NCBI GenBank assembly: GCA_028692715.1
Contig: JAQUWU010000004.1
Coordinates: 104,938-168,937 of the forward strand
Reading direction: 5' to 3'
Source of the DNA: Paludibacter sp.
Lineage (GTDB): Bacteria > Bacteroidota > Bacteroidia > Bacteroidales > Paludibacteraceae
Length of the DNA stretch: 64,000 bases
Shown: in pieces, positions 18,423-27,618 of the stretch
How the letters are laid out: each line of letters begins with the position of its first letter
Numbering within the stretch: position 1 is the stretch's first letter
Notes under the pieces: generated by a model
What the model was told of the DNA's origin: nothing
Seen by the model: the letters and a program-made list of their open reading frames with translations, nothing else
Databases searched by the model: none
Position numbers and translations under genes: made by a program

Positions 18423-19643
18423 ATGAAAAAAATTATTTTATCATTATTTATGGTGTTAACCATAACATCCTCTTTTGCACAAAAGAAAATTGTTTCGCAG
18501 GCAAAAAACAAAGCATTAATGGAGACTCCTGATTTTGCCGGAGCGAGAGAATTAATAAATCAGGCTTTAAAGGATTCAACAACTGCCAATTTAGCTGAAA
18601 CATGGTATGTAGCAGGTCTTATTGGAAACAAAGAGAATGAATCTCTGTATAATAAAGCTATTTTAGGCCAAAAATTTGACGCAGATGTAAAAGGAAAAGC
18701 AATTTTAGAATCTTACGATTATTTTCTAAAAGCAATTAAGCTTGATTCTGTTCCTGATAAAAAAGGAAGAGTAAGACCAAAATATTCTAAAGACATTATT
18801 TCAAATATCAAAGAATATTATACAACTCAACAAAATTTAGTTGCATATGGAGCTCATTTATTTGAACAAAAAGATTATAAAGCTGCAAATAAGGCATTTG
18901 ATGTATTTCTTGAAATCCCTAAATTGCCTTTTGTTAAAAATGAAATCCCTATGGATTCTACTTACAACATGATTATGTACTATGATGCTATTGCATGTAC
19001 AAATGCTAAGTTGCATGATGAAGCTATAAAATTGTATGAGAGCCTGAAAGATAAAGATTATGAAACTAAAGCAGTATATCAATTACTTTATGAAGAATAT
19101 GTAAGTAAAAAAGATACTGTGAATTTCGTAAAAACATTAAAACAAGGTTTTGAAAAATTCCCTTCAGAAGCATGGTTTTTACAAAACCTGATTAACTACT
19201 TTATTTATACAAAACAAGTGCCTGAAGCATTGGATTATTTAGGTAAAGCTATTGAACGTGAACCAACTATGGCTCAATACAGGTATGTAAAAGGTAATTT
19301 GGATGAATCGCAGGGAAATCTGGATGAAGCTCGTGCTTCATTTGAGAAAGCACTGGAACTTGATCCAACACTTGCCGATGCGTATGCAGGTGTAGGCAGA
19401 TTGTATTACAATAAAGCCGTTAAAATGTTAGATGAAGCTAATAACATTAAAGATATTAAAAAGTATAATGCAGCACAAAAGGCAGCAGAAGATGTCTTTA
19501 AAGAATCATTACCTTTCTTTCAAAAAGCTACAAAGTTAAGTCCTAAAGAAATTGAATTTAAACGTACACTAAAAACACTTTATTATCGTTTAAAAATGGA
19601 TAAAGAGTTCGAAGCTGTCAGCAAAGAAATTGATGCAATGTAA
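18423..19643 (+). CDS. secreted TPR-repeat protein
   Basis: The 406 residues begin with a signal peptide (MKKIILSLFMVLTITSSFAQ). Tetratricopeptide repeats are clearest at about 150-320, where the segments around EALDYLGKAIEREPTMAQ and ARASFEKALELDPTLADA are classic TPR helices. No lipobox or catalytic domain is visible, so it is probably a periplasmic scaffold. It follows gyrA by 74 bp and ends at a strong bidirectional terminator. Such proteins are common beside housekeeping genes in Bacteroidota, but the role is unknown. Confidence 0.75.
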   Translation: MKKIILSLFMVLTITSSFAQKKIVSQAKNKALMETPDFAGARELINQALKDSTTANLAETWYVAGLIGNKENESLYNKAILGQKFDADVKGKAILESYDYFLKAIKLDSVPDKKGRVRPKYSKDIISNIKEYYTTQQNLVAYGAHLFEQKDYKAANKAFDVFLEIPKLPFVKNEIPMDSTYNMIMYYDAIACTNAKLHDEAIKLYESLKDKDYETKAVYQLLYEEYVSKKDTVNFVKTLKQGFEKFPSEAWFLQNLINYFIYTKQVPEALDYLGKAIEREPTMAQYRYVKGNLDESQGNLDEARASFEKALELDPTLADAYAGVGRLYYNKAVKMLDEANNIKDIKKYNAAQKAAEDVFKESLPFFQKATKLSPKEIEFKRTLKTLYYRLKMDKEFEAVSKEIDAM

Positions 19644-19660
19644 TTCTTTTATAATCTAAT

Positions 19661-19696
19661 AAAAAAGCTCTTAATCAATCGATTAAGAGCTTTTTT
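19661..19696. terminator. strong bidirectional terminator
   Basis: A perfect 16-bp stem (19661-19676 with 19681-19696; core AGCTCTTAATC), with a 4-nt loop and A/T runs on both sides, lies between the convergent TPR gene and pyrF. Confidence 0.9.
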
Positions 19697-19714
19697 ATTG
19701 TAAATATATGTGTT

Positions 19715-20548
19715 TTATATCAATCCTTTGTTTTTAAGCAGTGTTTGCATAACCTCCTGAACTTTTTGTGCTTCGCTTCTCGCAGCAACAGCATAATCAC
19801 TATCAGATGAAGCATAAATTATTTGACGGGAAGAATTTACTAAAAGTCCGCAAGTATTGTTTAAACCATACTTGGCCACTTCTTCGAGACTTCCGCCCTG
19901 AGCACCTACTCCCGGAACAAGTAAGAAATGGTCGGGGACAATAGCACGAACATCAGTAAGCATTTCAGCTTTTGTTGCACCAACCACATACATCATATTA
20001 TTGTCGTTGCCCCACTTAAGTGACGTTCTTAAAACCTTCTGAAATAAAAATTCACCTTCTATATCTCGCATAAATTGAAAGTCGTAAGCACCTTTATTTG
20101 AAGTCAGGGCAAGTAATGTAACCCATTTACCTTCATAAGTAAGAAAAGGTGATACTGAATCTTCACCCATATACGGAGCCACAGTAACCGAATCAAATTC
20201 CATGTTTCCAAAAAAAGTTCGTGCATATATTGCAGATGTGTTTCCAATATCACCTCGTTTTGCATCGGCAATAATAAACTGATCGGGATAATTTTCACGA
20301 ATGTAATCTATTGTACGTTCCAATACTTCCCAACCTTCCAATCCCAGACTTTCATAAAAAGCCAAATTTGGTTTGTAGGCTACGCAAAGGTCGGCTGTAG
20401 CATCAATAATTGCTTTATTGAATTCGAAAATTGCATCATCTGTTTTGTCAAATAAAAATTCCGGAATCTTATTTACATCCGTATCTAATCCAACACAAAG
20501 AAAGGATTTTTTGCGTTGGATATTTTCAAATAATTCTTGTTTAGTCAT
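19715..20548 (-). CDS. pyrF: orotidine 5'-phosphate decarboxylase (long type)
   Basis: This 277-residue protein belongs to the longer class of OMP decarboxylases typical of Bacteroidota. The phosphate/orotate site is marked by [13 protein letters not shown] near the N-terminus. The catalytic Asp/Lys network is in [15 protein letters not shown]. The terminal glycine motif is [11 protein letters not shown]. It decarboxylates OMP to UMP, the last step of de novo pyrimidine synthesis. prfA lies 108 bp upstream on the same strand and may be co-transcribed. Confidence 0.96.
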   Translation of the reverse strand: MTKQELFENIQRKKSFLCVGLDTDVNKIPEFLFDKTDDAIFEFNKAIIDATADLCVAYKPNLAFYESLGLEGWEVLERTIDYIRENYPDQFIIADAKRGDIGNTSAIYARTFFGNMEFDSVTVAPYMGEDSVSPFLTYEGKWVTLLALTSNKGAYDFQFMRDIEGEFLFQKVLRTSLKWGNDNNMMYVVGATKAEMLTDVRAIVPDHFLLVPGVGAQGGSLEEVAKYGLNNTCGLLVNSSRQIIYASSDSDYAVAARSEAQKVQEVMQTLLKNKGLI

Positions 20549-20656
20549 TTTATTGGTATCTTAAATTCCCTTGATTAGAGCGAATTATTAGTATGTTATT
20601 ATTTTTACCTAAATTTATTTTGCTCCAGAAGTTCTCCTTATGCGATTTTGTAACGA

Positions 20657-21742
20657 TTATAATTCACTTTCTTTCAATCGTTCAGAATTTTCAGCCACGA
20701 TTAATTGATCAATAACACCCTGAATATCACCTCCCATAAAAGCAGCTAAATTGTAAATGGTATAATTGATTCTATGATCAGTTATTCTTCCTTGTGGATA
20801 ATTGTATGTGCGAATTTTAGCTGAACGATCACCAGTAGAAACCATTGTTTTTCGTTTTGATCCTATTTCGTCGAGGTATTTTTGATGCTCAATGGCATAA
20901 ATACGGGAACGAAGTTCTATCATAGCTTTTGCTTTATTTTTATGCTGCGACTTTTCGTCCTGACATTGTACCGTTATTCCTGACGGAATATGCACTAAGC
21001 GTATTGCTGAATAGGTAGTGTTTACAGATTGTCCACCAGCACCCGAAGAACAAAATGTGTCAACACGAACATCCGATTCTTTTAAATCAATATCAAACTC
21101 TTCAGCTTCAGGCAGAACAGCCACTGTTGCAGCAGAAGTATGAACTCGTCCCTGAGTTTCGGTTTGTGGAACACGTTGAACACGATGAACTCCTGATTCG
21201 TATTTCAAAGTGCCGTAAACATTCTCGCCCGAAACAGTAAAAATCACTTCTTTAAAACCGCCAGATGTTCCTTCACTAATATTGGTGATTTCAGTCTTCC
21301 AACCTTTCGTTTCGCAATACTTCAGATACATTTTAAATAAATCACCTGCAAAAATAGCAGCTTCATCACCTCCTGTACCACCACGAATTTCAACAATCGC
21401 ATTTTTATTATCTTCAGGGTCGGCAGGAATCAATAACAGTTTAATGGTTTCTTCCATCACCGGTATTTTAGGCTCAATTTCATCTACTTGAGCTTTTGCC
21501 ATTTCACGCATTTCAGCATCAGTTTCACTCTCGAGCATTTCTTTTGCTTCTGATAAATGCGATAGTGCCGTTTTGTATTCTGCCTGAGCATCCATAATAC
21601 GCTCTAATTCACGATATTCCTTGTTAAGTTTTACAAAACGTTTCATATCGGATATTACAGCCGGATCGGTAATTAATGTCGAGATTTCTTCGAACTTATG
21701 TTGTAATCCTTCTAATTTTTCTAAAAGTGTTTTTTCTGCCAT
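20657..21742 (-). CDS. prfA: peptide chain release factor 1
   Basis: At 361 residues the protein has the length of RF1. The peptidyl-tRNA hydrolysis motif GGQ is at residues 236-238 in CSSGAGGQSVNTT. The N-terminal helical domain and the RGGTGGDEAAIFAGDLF segment are typical. RF1 recognises UAA and UAG and releases the finished peptide at the ribosome. Nothing is unusual apart from its pairing with pyrF, which recurs in Bacteroidota. Confidence 0.96.
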   Translation of the reverse strand: MAEKTLLEKLEGLQHKFEEISTLITDPAVISDMKRFVKLNKEYRELERIMDAQAEYKTALSHLSEAKEMLESETDAEMREMAKAQVDEIEPKIPVMEETIKLLLIPADPEDNKNAIVEIRGGTGGDEAAIFAGDLFKMYLKYCETKGWKTEITNISEGTSGGFKEVIFTVSGENVYGTLKYESGVHRVQRVPQTETQGRVHTSAATVAVLPEAEEFDIDLKESDVRVDTFCSSGAGGQSVNTTYSAIRLVHIPSGITVQCQDEKSQHKNKAKAMIELRSRIYAIEHQKYLDEIGSKRKTMVSTGDRSAKIRTYNYPQGRITDHRINYTIYNLAAFMGGDIQGVIDQLIVAENSERLKESEL

Positions 21743-21814
21743 AAATTATTATATTCAACTCAAATTCCTAGAACAGGTATTGGAACGAATGTTTTTTAGT
21801 TTAATAATTAATCA

Positions 21815-22477
21815 TTATAACCCATTCTGAGTATGGATTTTTTTTTCTCTTCGTTCAGCTTCTTCTTTTAAGTTCGTAATAAATTTTTTTAAACGCCATT
21901 CTGCAATTTGTTTGTATTTAGATTCGGTTATAAAAAAATCAAAAAAACGCCCAAAACTTAAATGAATTTCCATTGTGTAATAACATTCATTATTTAATGA
22001 AACGATTTCAAAATTACCTTTCAAGGTTTTTAAAAATGTATTTGAGCAAACCAAATCAACAAGAAAAACGTTTTGAGTGCTAGGATATTTTGTTTTGGTC
22101 AGTTTGAAATCCACCATTATATCGGGTACTGTTATAATATGTGGAACAATCACATCGACTACACACTTTAAAATACGTGAGTCCTTATAAAACGTACCTG
22201 ATTTAAATTTAAATGACATGAGTTCATCTTTCTCTCCCTGAAATTTTAAACCTTTTAATGCCCATCCAAATAAACTATGTAAATCCGATTCTAATTGAGC
22301 ATTAAAGTCATTTATGACTGCATTTGCTATATTATCTGATGCTTTTACATTTATCTTGCAATAACTTACAAATTCACCATTTTTATAAACGCTTGAAATC
22401 GAATCATGAACATTTGCATTGATTTGTTCTGAAATAATTAAGCTTAAAAAAAGAATCAATAAGATATTTCTTTTCAT
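21815..22477 (-). CDS. secreted protein of unknown function (paralogue of the next gene upstream)
   Basis: The 220-residue product starts with MKRNILLILFLSLIISEQINA, a signal peptide. The mature part is largely beta-strand and ends in a long, highly charged helix (EWRLKKFITNLKEEAERREKK). The arrangement resembles SRPBCC-like lipid-binding folds, but no family was recognised. The gene at 22750-23397 has the same plan: SISxxYxxGxF after the signal, LFxWALKxL in the middle and EWRxKxFxxNxKEExExR at the end. The two arose by duplication. The role is unknown. Confidence 0.6.
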   Translation of the reverse strand: MKRNILLILFLSLIISEQINANVHDSISSVYKNGEFVSYCKINVKASDNIANAVINDFNAQLESDLHSLFGWALKGLKFQGEKDELMSFKFKSGTFYKDSRILKCVVDVIVPHIITVPDIMVDFKLTKTKYPSTQNVFLVDLVCSNTFLKTLKGNFEIVSLNNECYYTMEIHLSFGRFFDFFITESKYKQIAEWRLKKFITNLKEEAERREKKIHTQNGL

Positions 22478-22587
22478 CGTTTTAATGCATCAACATTTTA
22501 TTCAATCGAATAAAATCGTTCTACGATTAGTTTTTTTTTTATTTATATTCATGTTATGTTAAGTAACTAATGACGTATTTCTCAATC

Positions 22588-22609
22588 GTAGCTCCATTTA
22601 TGGAGCGAC
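22588..22609. repeat. short intergenic palindrome
   Basis: GCTCCAT (22591-22597) pairs with ATGGAGC (22600-22606) in the 272-bp gap between the two paralogous genes. It is one more isolated intergenic palindrome; I see no T-run that would make it a clear terminator. Confidence 0.4.
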
Positions 22610-22749
22610 TGAAATTATGCAATTTTGTATATGTCTTAACCAAGTTGTTAAATGTTTGGTAACCCTGCTCAAAAAAACTGAATTTATTGACGATTTAAGC
22701 AGTCGCCAGTTTATTGTTCTACTTGAAACCAGCTGTATTTATTCAAATT

Positions 22750-23397
22750 CTAATAAGTTATTATTTTGTTTTGTCGCAATTCACATTCTTCTTTCATGTT
22801 TTTGGCAAATTGCTTTACCCGCCATTCTACAATACTTTTATAACGTCGCTTTGTAATAAATATATTAAAAAACCAACCAAATTTAATTTTTACATTGGTA
22901 TAAAAATAAAGTTCTTTGTTTTTTTGAGGAATAATGTACAAAGTAGCCTGACAATTATCTAACAAAAGGCTCGAATAAATGATATTCGCATTTACTTTTG
23001 TAACTCCGTTATTTAATGATTTTGAAACAATTGCATTTACTTTTACGTCACTAAAAGTTTTGAAATAGGGAACCTCAATATCGAATAAACCATGAGTTAT
23101 ATTTGTTTTTACATCATGAAAAGAAGACTTCAAAATTATAATTAATTCGTTTCCTTCATTTTGAAGTCCAAGATCTTTTAATGCCCAATTAAAAAGTTCA
23201 GAAGAAGAATTATGAAAATCACTTACTAAGTCGTTAGTAACCGAATTAACTATTTCACCGGAAACTTTAGTTTTTGTTAGATATTGAGTATTGAAAATAC
23301 CATCATTATAGGTAGTAGAAATAGAATCTACAGAAATTGCATTAGCATTAATAAAGAAAGCATATACTATAATTATATTAACAAATAATCTTTTCAT
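22750..23397 (-). CDS. secreted protein of unknown function (paralogue of 21815-22477)
   Basis: A longer frame opens at 23445. The Met at 23397 begins a proper signal peptide (MKRLFVNIIIVYAFFINANA), so I chose it, giving 215 residues. The mature protein shares the plan and C-terminal charged helix (EWRVKQFAKNMKEECELRQ) of its downstream paralogue. No catalytic motif is visible. The gap of 272 bp to the paralogue argues for separate transcription. Confidence 0.6.
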   Translation of the reverse strand: MKRLFVNIIIVYAFFINANAISVDSISTTYNDGIFNTQYLTKTKVSGEIVNSVTNDLVSDFHNSSSELFNWALKDLGLQNEGNELIIILKSSFHDVKTNITHGLFDIEVPYFKTFSDVKVNAIVSKSLNNGVTKVNANIIYSSLLLDNCQATLYIIPQKNKELYFYTNVKIKFGWFFNIFITKRRYKSIVEWRVKQFAKNMKEECELRQNKIITY

Positions 23398-23506
23398 TAT
23401 AATAACAAATTCGGAAATTCCAAATCTTTCAAAGCTTGCGTTCAAAAAGTTTACAAAATTACCATTATTTTAGCTGACTAAAAAATTAAAATTGAAAATA
23501 GTGTTT

Positions 23507-23896
23507 TCAAGGCTTATTTTTGCGAGTAGGTACTAAACAAGTTGATCTTTTACCAAAGATTAAATATCTGTTTTTAGCAATTTTTTTATAAATGAAATCA
23601 GTTATTTGTTTTGGCATTATTCTGAAAATCAGAAATACTTTCCATATTCCGCTTAAATCCCTTATTATTTCAAATACGGCATCCGATTCGATAAAACTCT
23701 GATTGTCTCTAATGTATATTATTGAATCAATGACTTTTGTGTCAATATTATACCTTTTTGTAAATTGAATTCCTTCCTCAGATTGCAACGAAACAAATTT
23801 GAAAACACCCTTTTTGTCGTGTCGGATTAAAAACTGTACCCAGCCACAACACAAATTGCAGACACCATCAAATAGTATTATCGATTTTTTTGTCAT
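23507..23896 (-). CDS. DCC-family thiol-disulfide oxidoreductase-like protein (DUF393)
   Basis: The 129 residues open with ILFDGVCNLCCGWVQFLI, the DxxCxLC signature of the DCC (DUF393) family, which has a thioredoxin-like fold and a CxxC-type redox pair. DAVFEIIRDLSGIW and the C-terminal KRSTCLVP fit the same family. The members are assumed to be redox proteins, but substrates are not established. It stands alone. Confidence 0.85.
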   Translation of the reverse strand: MTKKSIILFDGVCNLCCGWVQFLIRHDKKGVFKFVSLQSEEGIQFTKRYNIDTKVIDSIIYIRDNQSFIESDAVFEIIRDLSGIWKVFLIFRIMPKQITDFIYKKIAKNRYLIFGKRSTCLVPTRKNKP

Positions 23897-24109
23897 TAAT
23901 TAATTCTTAATAAAATTAAAACACATTGCACTCAATTTTGTTGAATGCAGCACGTTTTGATTGGCCTCTAATTTTAAAGTTAGCATTAGAATGATTTGTA
24001 ATAGCAAATGTGAGACTTTACTGAGAGAAATATATACAGATTTGATTTTAAAAAAGAATAAGGTGGTAAATCTTAATTTTTCAATGAGATTTCTTCAACA
24101 ATAAACGAT

Positions 24110-25030
24110 ATGTATACTAAGTTGCATCGCCATGGTGTAGCGTTCGAATCTTCATTAATTGAGTCCACTCCGAAAAAGAGTAGAACACAAATAACACTGA
24201 AAATCGCGAATAATCGCAAATCTATAAATATTTATAAATCAATAGAATATATGAATTTTATTTTGTGTAAACTTGTGTTATTTGCGCCTGTCTGCCATCA
24301 GGTAGATTCGAAAATTACTTTTCGGAGTACACTCTTAATTGGTTATAGAATATATTTTGATAATAAAAGCACAATTGATTTATACGGAAAGAAGATACAA
24401 CAATTAGAATTGGCTACCACAGGTTGGTATCCAATCGACGAACAAGCAGCCGCTGGATACGGCGATGATGTGCTAACTGTATATGATTCGATTGGAGTTG
24501 GTGGAGTAAGGGGCTGGGATGGCACAAAATCTGTGAATATCGACCAGTTTGATAAACGTACTCAACGCATTGTTTCAACAGGAAAATTACGTATTGTTGC
24601 GGAGAGTGAAGTGGATGGGTGGCAATATGAAGGTGAAAAAATAAATATGACGGTTCGTTATATATTGTATGCTCGACATCGCGATGCCATTTGCGAAGTT
24701 TGAGCTTCAGAAAATATTGATAATCTGGCAACTGGAGTAATCATCAATAAAGACTGTCAAATGATGAGTGATAAAGGTTTGATTGGCTCTTGGGGGACCA
24801 ATTTCCCAGTAACTGATACTGTTAAATATGTAAAGCAGACAGCAGGTTTAGAACTTTATGTGCCCGAAACAATTAAATTTAAACACAAAGAGGATGGAAT
24901 CAACAATTTGCTTCTTCTGAACTATAAAAAAGGCGAAAAAATGCGTTTCTACATTACAGCAGCAGCTATGAAAGAAGAAAAAGATCCATTTACTAACTCA
25001 AATCAATTCTTTAAATATATGAAAGAATAG
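24110..25030 (+). pseudogene. DUF4861 family protein: truncated, MITE-interrupted, internal stop
   Basis: The reading frame encodes KLHRHGVAFESSLI, then a 60-codon insertion, then GYRIYFDNKSTIDLYGKK. It continues to an in-frame TGA at 24701-24703 and resumes in the same frame up to LIGSWGTNFPV and the stop at 25030. Removing the insertion gives FESSLIGYRIYFDNK, the expected continuous DUF4861 sequence. An in-frame TAA occurs 34 bp before the first Met and the N-terminal part of the family (usually about 400 residues) is missing. DUF4861 proteins are often found in pectin/glucuronide utilisation loci of Bacteroidota. With the pectinesterase-like gene downstream, this looks like a decayed remnant of such a locus. 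Confidence 0.75.
24161..24334. mobile_element. 174-bp MITE with 16-bp terminal inverted repeats and 6-bp TSD
   Basis: The left end GAGTCCACTCCGAAAA (24161-24176) and the right end (24319-24334, reverse complement GAGTGTACTCCGAAAA) match at 14 of 16 bases. TTAATT flanks both sides (24155-24160 and 24335-24340). An inner inverted repeat (CACAAATAACAC at 24186-24197; complement at 24275-24286) adds to the secondary structure. There is no transposase gene. Element plus duplication is 180 bp, so the host frame stays open. Confidence 0.85.
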
Positions 25031-25080
25031 AGTGCTTTAAAAACTGTTGTTGTAAAATAAATTAAGATTTATAAAGTTAC

Positions 25081-25119
25081 AATGAGAGGTTCGTTTTGAA
25101 ATGAATCTCTCATTTTTTT
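25081..25119 (+). terminator. terminator after the DUF4861 remnant
   Basis: AATGAGAG (25081-25088) pairs with CTCTCATT (25107-25114), followed by a run of T. Confidence 0.65.
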
Positions 25120-25293
25120 GTGCGCCGAGCATGGCGAGTATATTTGACGGTGTAATACTTCAGCAATAAAATGATCGACCTTCATACATGCAATAAAAAC
25201 AGAGGTATCGTTTTTTTAGAGAGTTTCGTTGTAAGAGAATTGTTGATTTTATATACCTAGTTTGCTTTTCGTTGTTTCTTGAAGCTTTTGTGG

Positions 25294-26847
25294 TTATTTA
25301 TATAATTCGGATTTTGGGATCCAACTATCGAGAACATATTCAGGATTAGCGTAATTTTTTATAATATCTTCATCTTTCTCGATATTTAACTGGCGTGAAA
25401 ATTCAGCACGATTAGAAACATCTATCAGTTTTCCGTCGTCCGAATTAATACTGTTGAATTCCCAATAATGAAGATGTTTAGTTTCTTCGCCTACAGCCCC
25501 CCAGCCTTTTGAAACAATATTTTTGAGCGAACAATTTATCAAAACTGCTTCGCTATATGGATACGAAGTACCTTTATTTGTTGGAGCTCTTGCCAATTCA
25601 CTTCCTTCTGGTCTAGTTCCTGTAAACTTACAGTTTACAAATATATTTCCATGATTTGTTTCGGTATTTCTTATCCACATAAATGGTCCGGGAGAATAAA
25701 AATCGCAGTCTTTAAAAAATGCAGGTCCACGCCCTAAAATCATATCTCCACCACCATTAATTTTCACATCTTCAAAGTAAGCTGTTCCATTTGTTTGCAA
25801 CGCATCTCCCGAACCTACAATATTTACTCCATTCAGAATTGTTTTATTTCCATTAATAAGCAAACCTTCCGCTTGTCCATATAGCAATGTTTTTACGGTT
25901 AAATTTTTTAGTTGAATATTTGTGCAGTTATCTATAGTAAATGCTGCTCTGCGTGAAGGAAACGTGCCTGGACGTTCATTCGTTTTTACATTCCATGGGT
26001 GAGGATTAAATACTTCGTTGTTTGCATATTGTATGATTGCACTGTCTCTGTTTTCGCCTTGAATGATAATGTTTGATTTATTTCTAAAATAAATAAGTTC
26101 TTCGTAAAGTCCGTTTTTTATAAAGATAGTTATAGTATCTCTGTGGTAGTCAGGGATATAATCAAGAGCTCCCTGTAGAGTGTTGAAATCACCATTGCCT
26201 TTATTGTCAACAATTAGTTTCTTGAATTTTAAATTTGGTGATGTTTTACGGGTGCTAAATCGCCATAAATTCTTATTGTAAATACCTTTAAACCACTCAT
26301 TAGTTGGTGTTATTATAGTGCTATCAACTAATACGTAATAGTTCTGATTATACTCCAAGAGGTTATTGTGCAAATAGATAATTGCTGTATTTTCATGAAT
26401 TATAATCGGATAAAAATGAAAAGCATCGGTAAAACCTCCAATAATTGTTAGTTGATAATTGTTGGGAGTGGGTAACGCTGTTCCTGAAGGAGTACCGGGT
26501 TTGGTATTTGCATTTGTAAATTTACCTGAAACATATTCGTAAGCTACAGTTGTATAGGTGGCATTCGGATTTACATTGGCCAAAGTAGGACCGGCAGGGA
26601 TACTCATGTCCAATTCATCCACCAACGAATCGTTTGAACTTTTATATATGCGTATTTTTCCATAATTCCCTATTTGGGGATTACTCTTAAAAGTGAGTTT
26701 TAGATGTGTGTCGGGACTGATATTCTTATCGTTATTTTTTGGGTATAAAACCAAATTGTTCAACAATTTAGCATGAATATTTGAGATAAATAAGATGCCT
26801 ATTATAAGAAATGCAAATATTTTATTGTTGAAATTTGGATTTTTCAT
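25294..26847 (-). CDS. secreted pectinesterase-like (CE8) protein with N-terminal Ig-like domain
   Basis: This 517-residue protein has a signal peptide (MKNPNFNNKIFAFLIIGILF...). An N-terminal Big_5-like domain (residues 30-200, LVLYPKNNDKNISPDTHLKLTF in part) is followed by a pectin-methylesterase beta-helix. The helix begins at KLIVDNKGNGDFNTLQGAL and NGLYEE, with a GQAEGLL motif and the two catalytic acids at about Asp348 (VGSGDALQ) and Asp368 (GGGDMILGRG). The usual QDTLY, DFIFG and LGRPW signatures are altered to SGDALQ, GDMILG and LARAP. Pectinesterases remove methyl esters from homogalacturonan. The departures mean the substrate may be a different ester. It fits the uronate genes further along. 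Confidence 0.75.
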   Translation of the reverse strand: MKNPNFNNKIFAFLIIGILFISNIHAKLLNNLVLYPKNNDKNISPDTHLKLTFKSNPQIGNYGKIRIYKSSNDSLVDELDMSIPAGPTLANVNPNATYTTVAYEYVSGKFTNANTKPGTPSGTALPTPNNYQLTIIGGFTDAFHFYPIIIHENTAIIYLHNNLLEYNQNYYVLVDSTIITPTNEWFKGIYNKNLWRFSTRKTSPNLKFKKLIVDNKGNGDFNTLQGALDYIPDYHRDTITIFIKNGLYEELIYFRNKSNIIIQGENRDSAIIQYANNEVFNPHPWNVKTNERPGTFPSRRAAFTIDNCTNIQLKNLTVKTLLYGQAEGLLINGNKTILNGVNIVGSGDALQTNGTAYFEDVKINGGGDMILGRGPAFFKDCDFYSPGPFMWIRNTETNHGNIFVNCKFTGTRPEGSELARAPTNKGTSYPYSEAVLINCSLKNIVSKGWGAVGEETKHLHYWEFNSINSDDGKLIDVSNRAEFSRQLNIEKDEDIIKNYANPEYVLDSWIPKSELYK

Positions 26848-26894
26848 AGTAATGCTTGGATTTATTTTTTGTTATATTTTATTTTTGAATAAAT

Positions 26895-27477
26895 TTAAGG
26901 GTCATCTAATCCTTTACCAGAAAGAATATGTTGCAAATATTTCTCTATTCTTGAGGCATTTGTTTTGGATTGCTTAGGGGCTGAGAAATAAAGAATATAT
27001 GCTCTTTGTCGTCCGGTAGTTAGATATTCAAAAGCTATTTTTAATGCTGGAATTTTAGTTAATTTAAATAGGAGCTCTTCGGGTATTGTATATTCAGATG
27101 ATTTTTTTTAAAATCACTTTCAAACCAGCTTTTTCAACTTTTAAAGTTTCATAAATATAAGCTTTCAATAGGGTTTTCTGCTCAATTATTTCTTGTATGT
27201 TTTTAAAACGAATTTGGCGAGCAGCTTGAATATTTTCAGTTTGTTGCACTAAAATACCATTTGCATCATTCAATAAAGCACCTTTCGCAAATAGGAGTGC
27301 ACAATAACTTTTAAACCCATGCATTAATACGATGTTTTGATGTTGAAAAGTGTAACAGAGTTTTCCCCACTTCAATTCTTCTGTTGACTGGCAATTAAGA
27401 ATAATCGTTCTCAATTTTTCAAATTCTTTGTGCAATTTTTGTTCTTTTGTAAAAAAATCATCTATGTTTGAAATCAT
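26895..27477 (-). pseudogene. YdeI/OmpD-associated family protein, one-base frameshift
   Basis: The first frame gives 127 residues up to KVILKKII and stops. Removing one A from the A8 run (plus-strand T8 at 27102-27109) lets it read on as KVILKKSSEYTIPEELLFKL and TGRQRAYILYFSAPKQSKT to a stop at 26895-26897. The repaired protein is 193 residues, the usual length of YdeI-type proteins (DUF1801 domain plus C-terminal YdeI extension). The span is 3n+1. No other damage is seen. The family's biochemical function is not well defined. Confidence 0.8.
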
Positions 27478-27618
27478 ATTGTTTTCTTTTTAAATAAATG
27501 ATATTCATAAAGATGATGAGAATATCAAATGTTCATTCTATAATTATTTTTTGTTGGTATTGAATAATTTGATATTTATTAATTAGAACATTCAAGATTA
27601 AAAGTAATTTTATTTACC

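Noticed and set aside
23398-23445. Upstream start for the minus-strand secreted paralogue
   Set aside because: The extra 16 residues would mask a clear signal peptide that starts at 23397.
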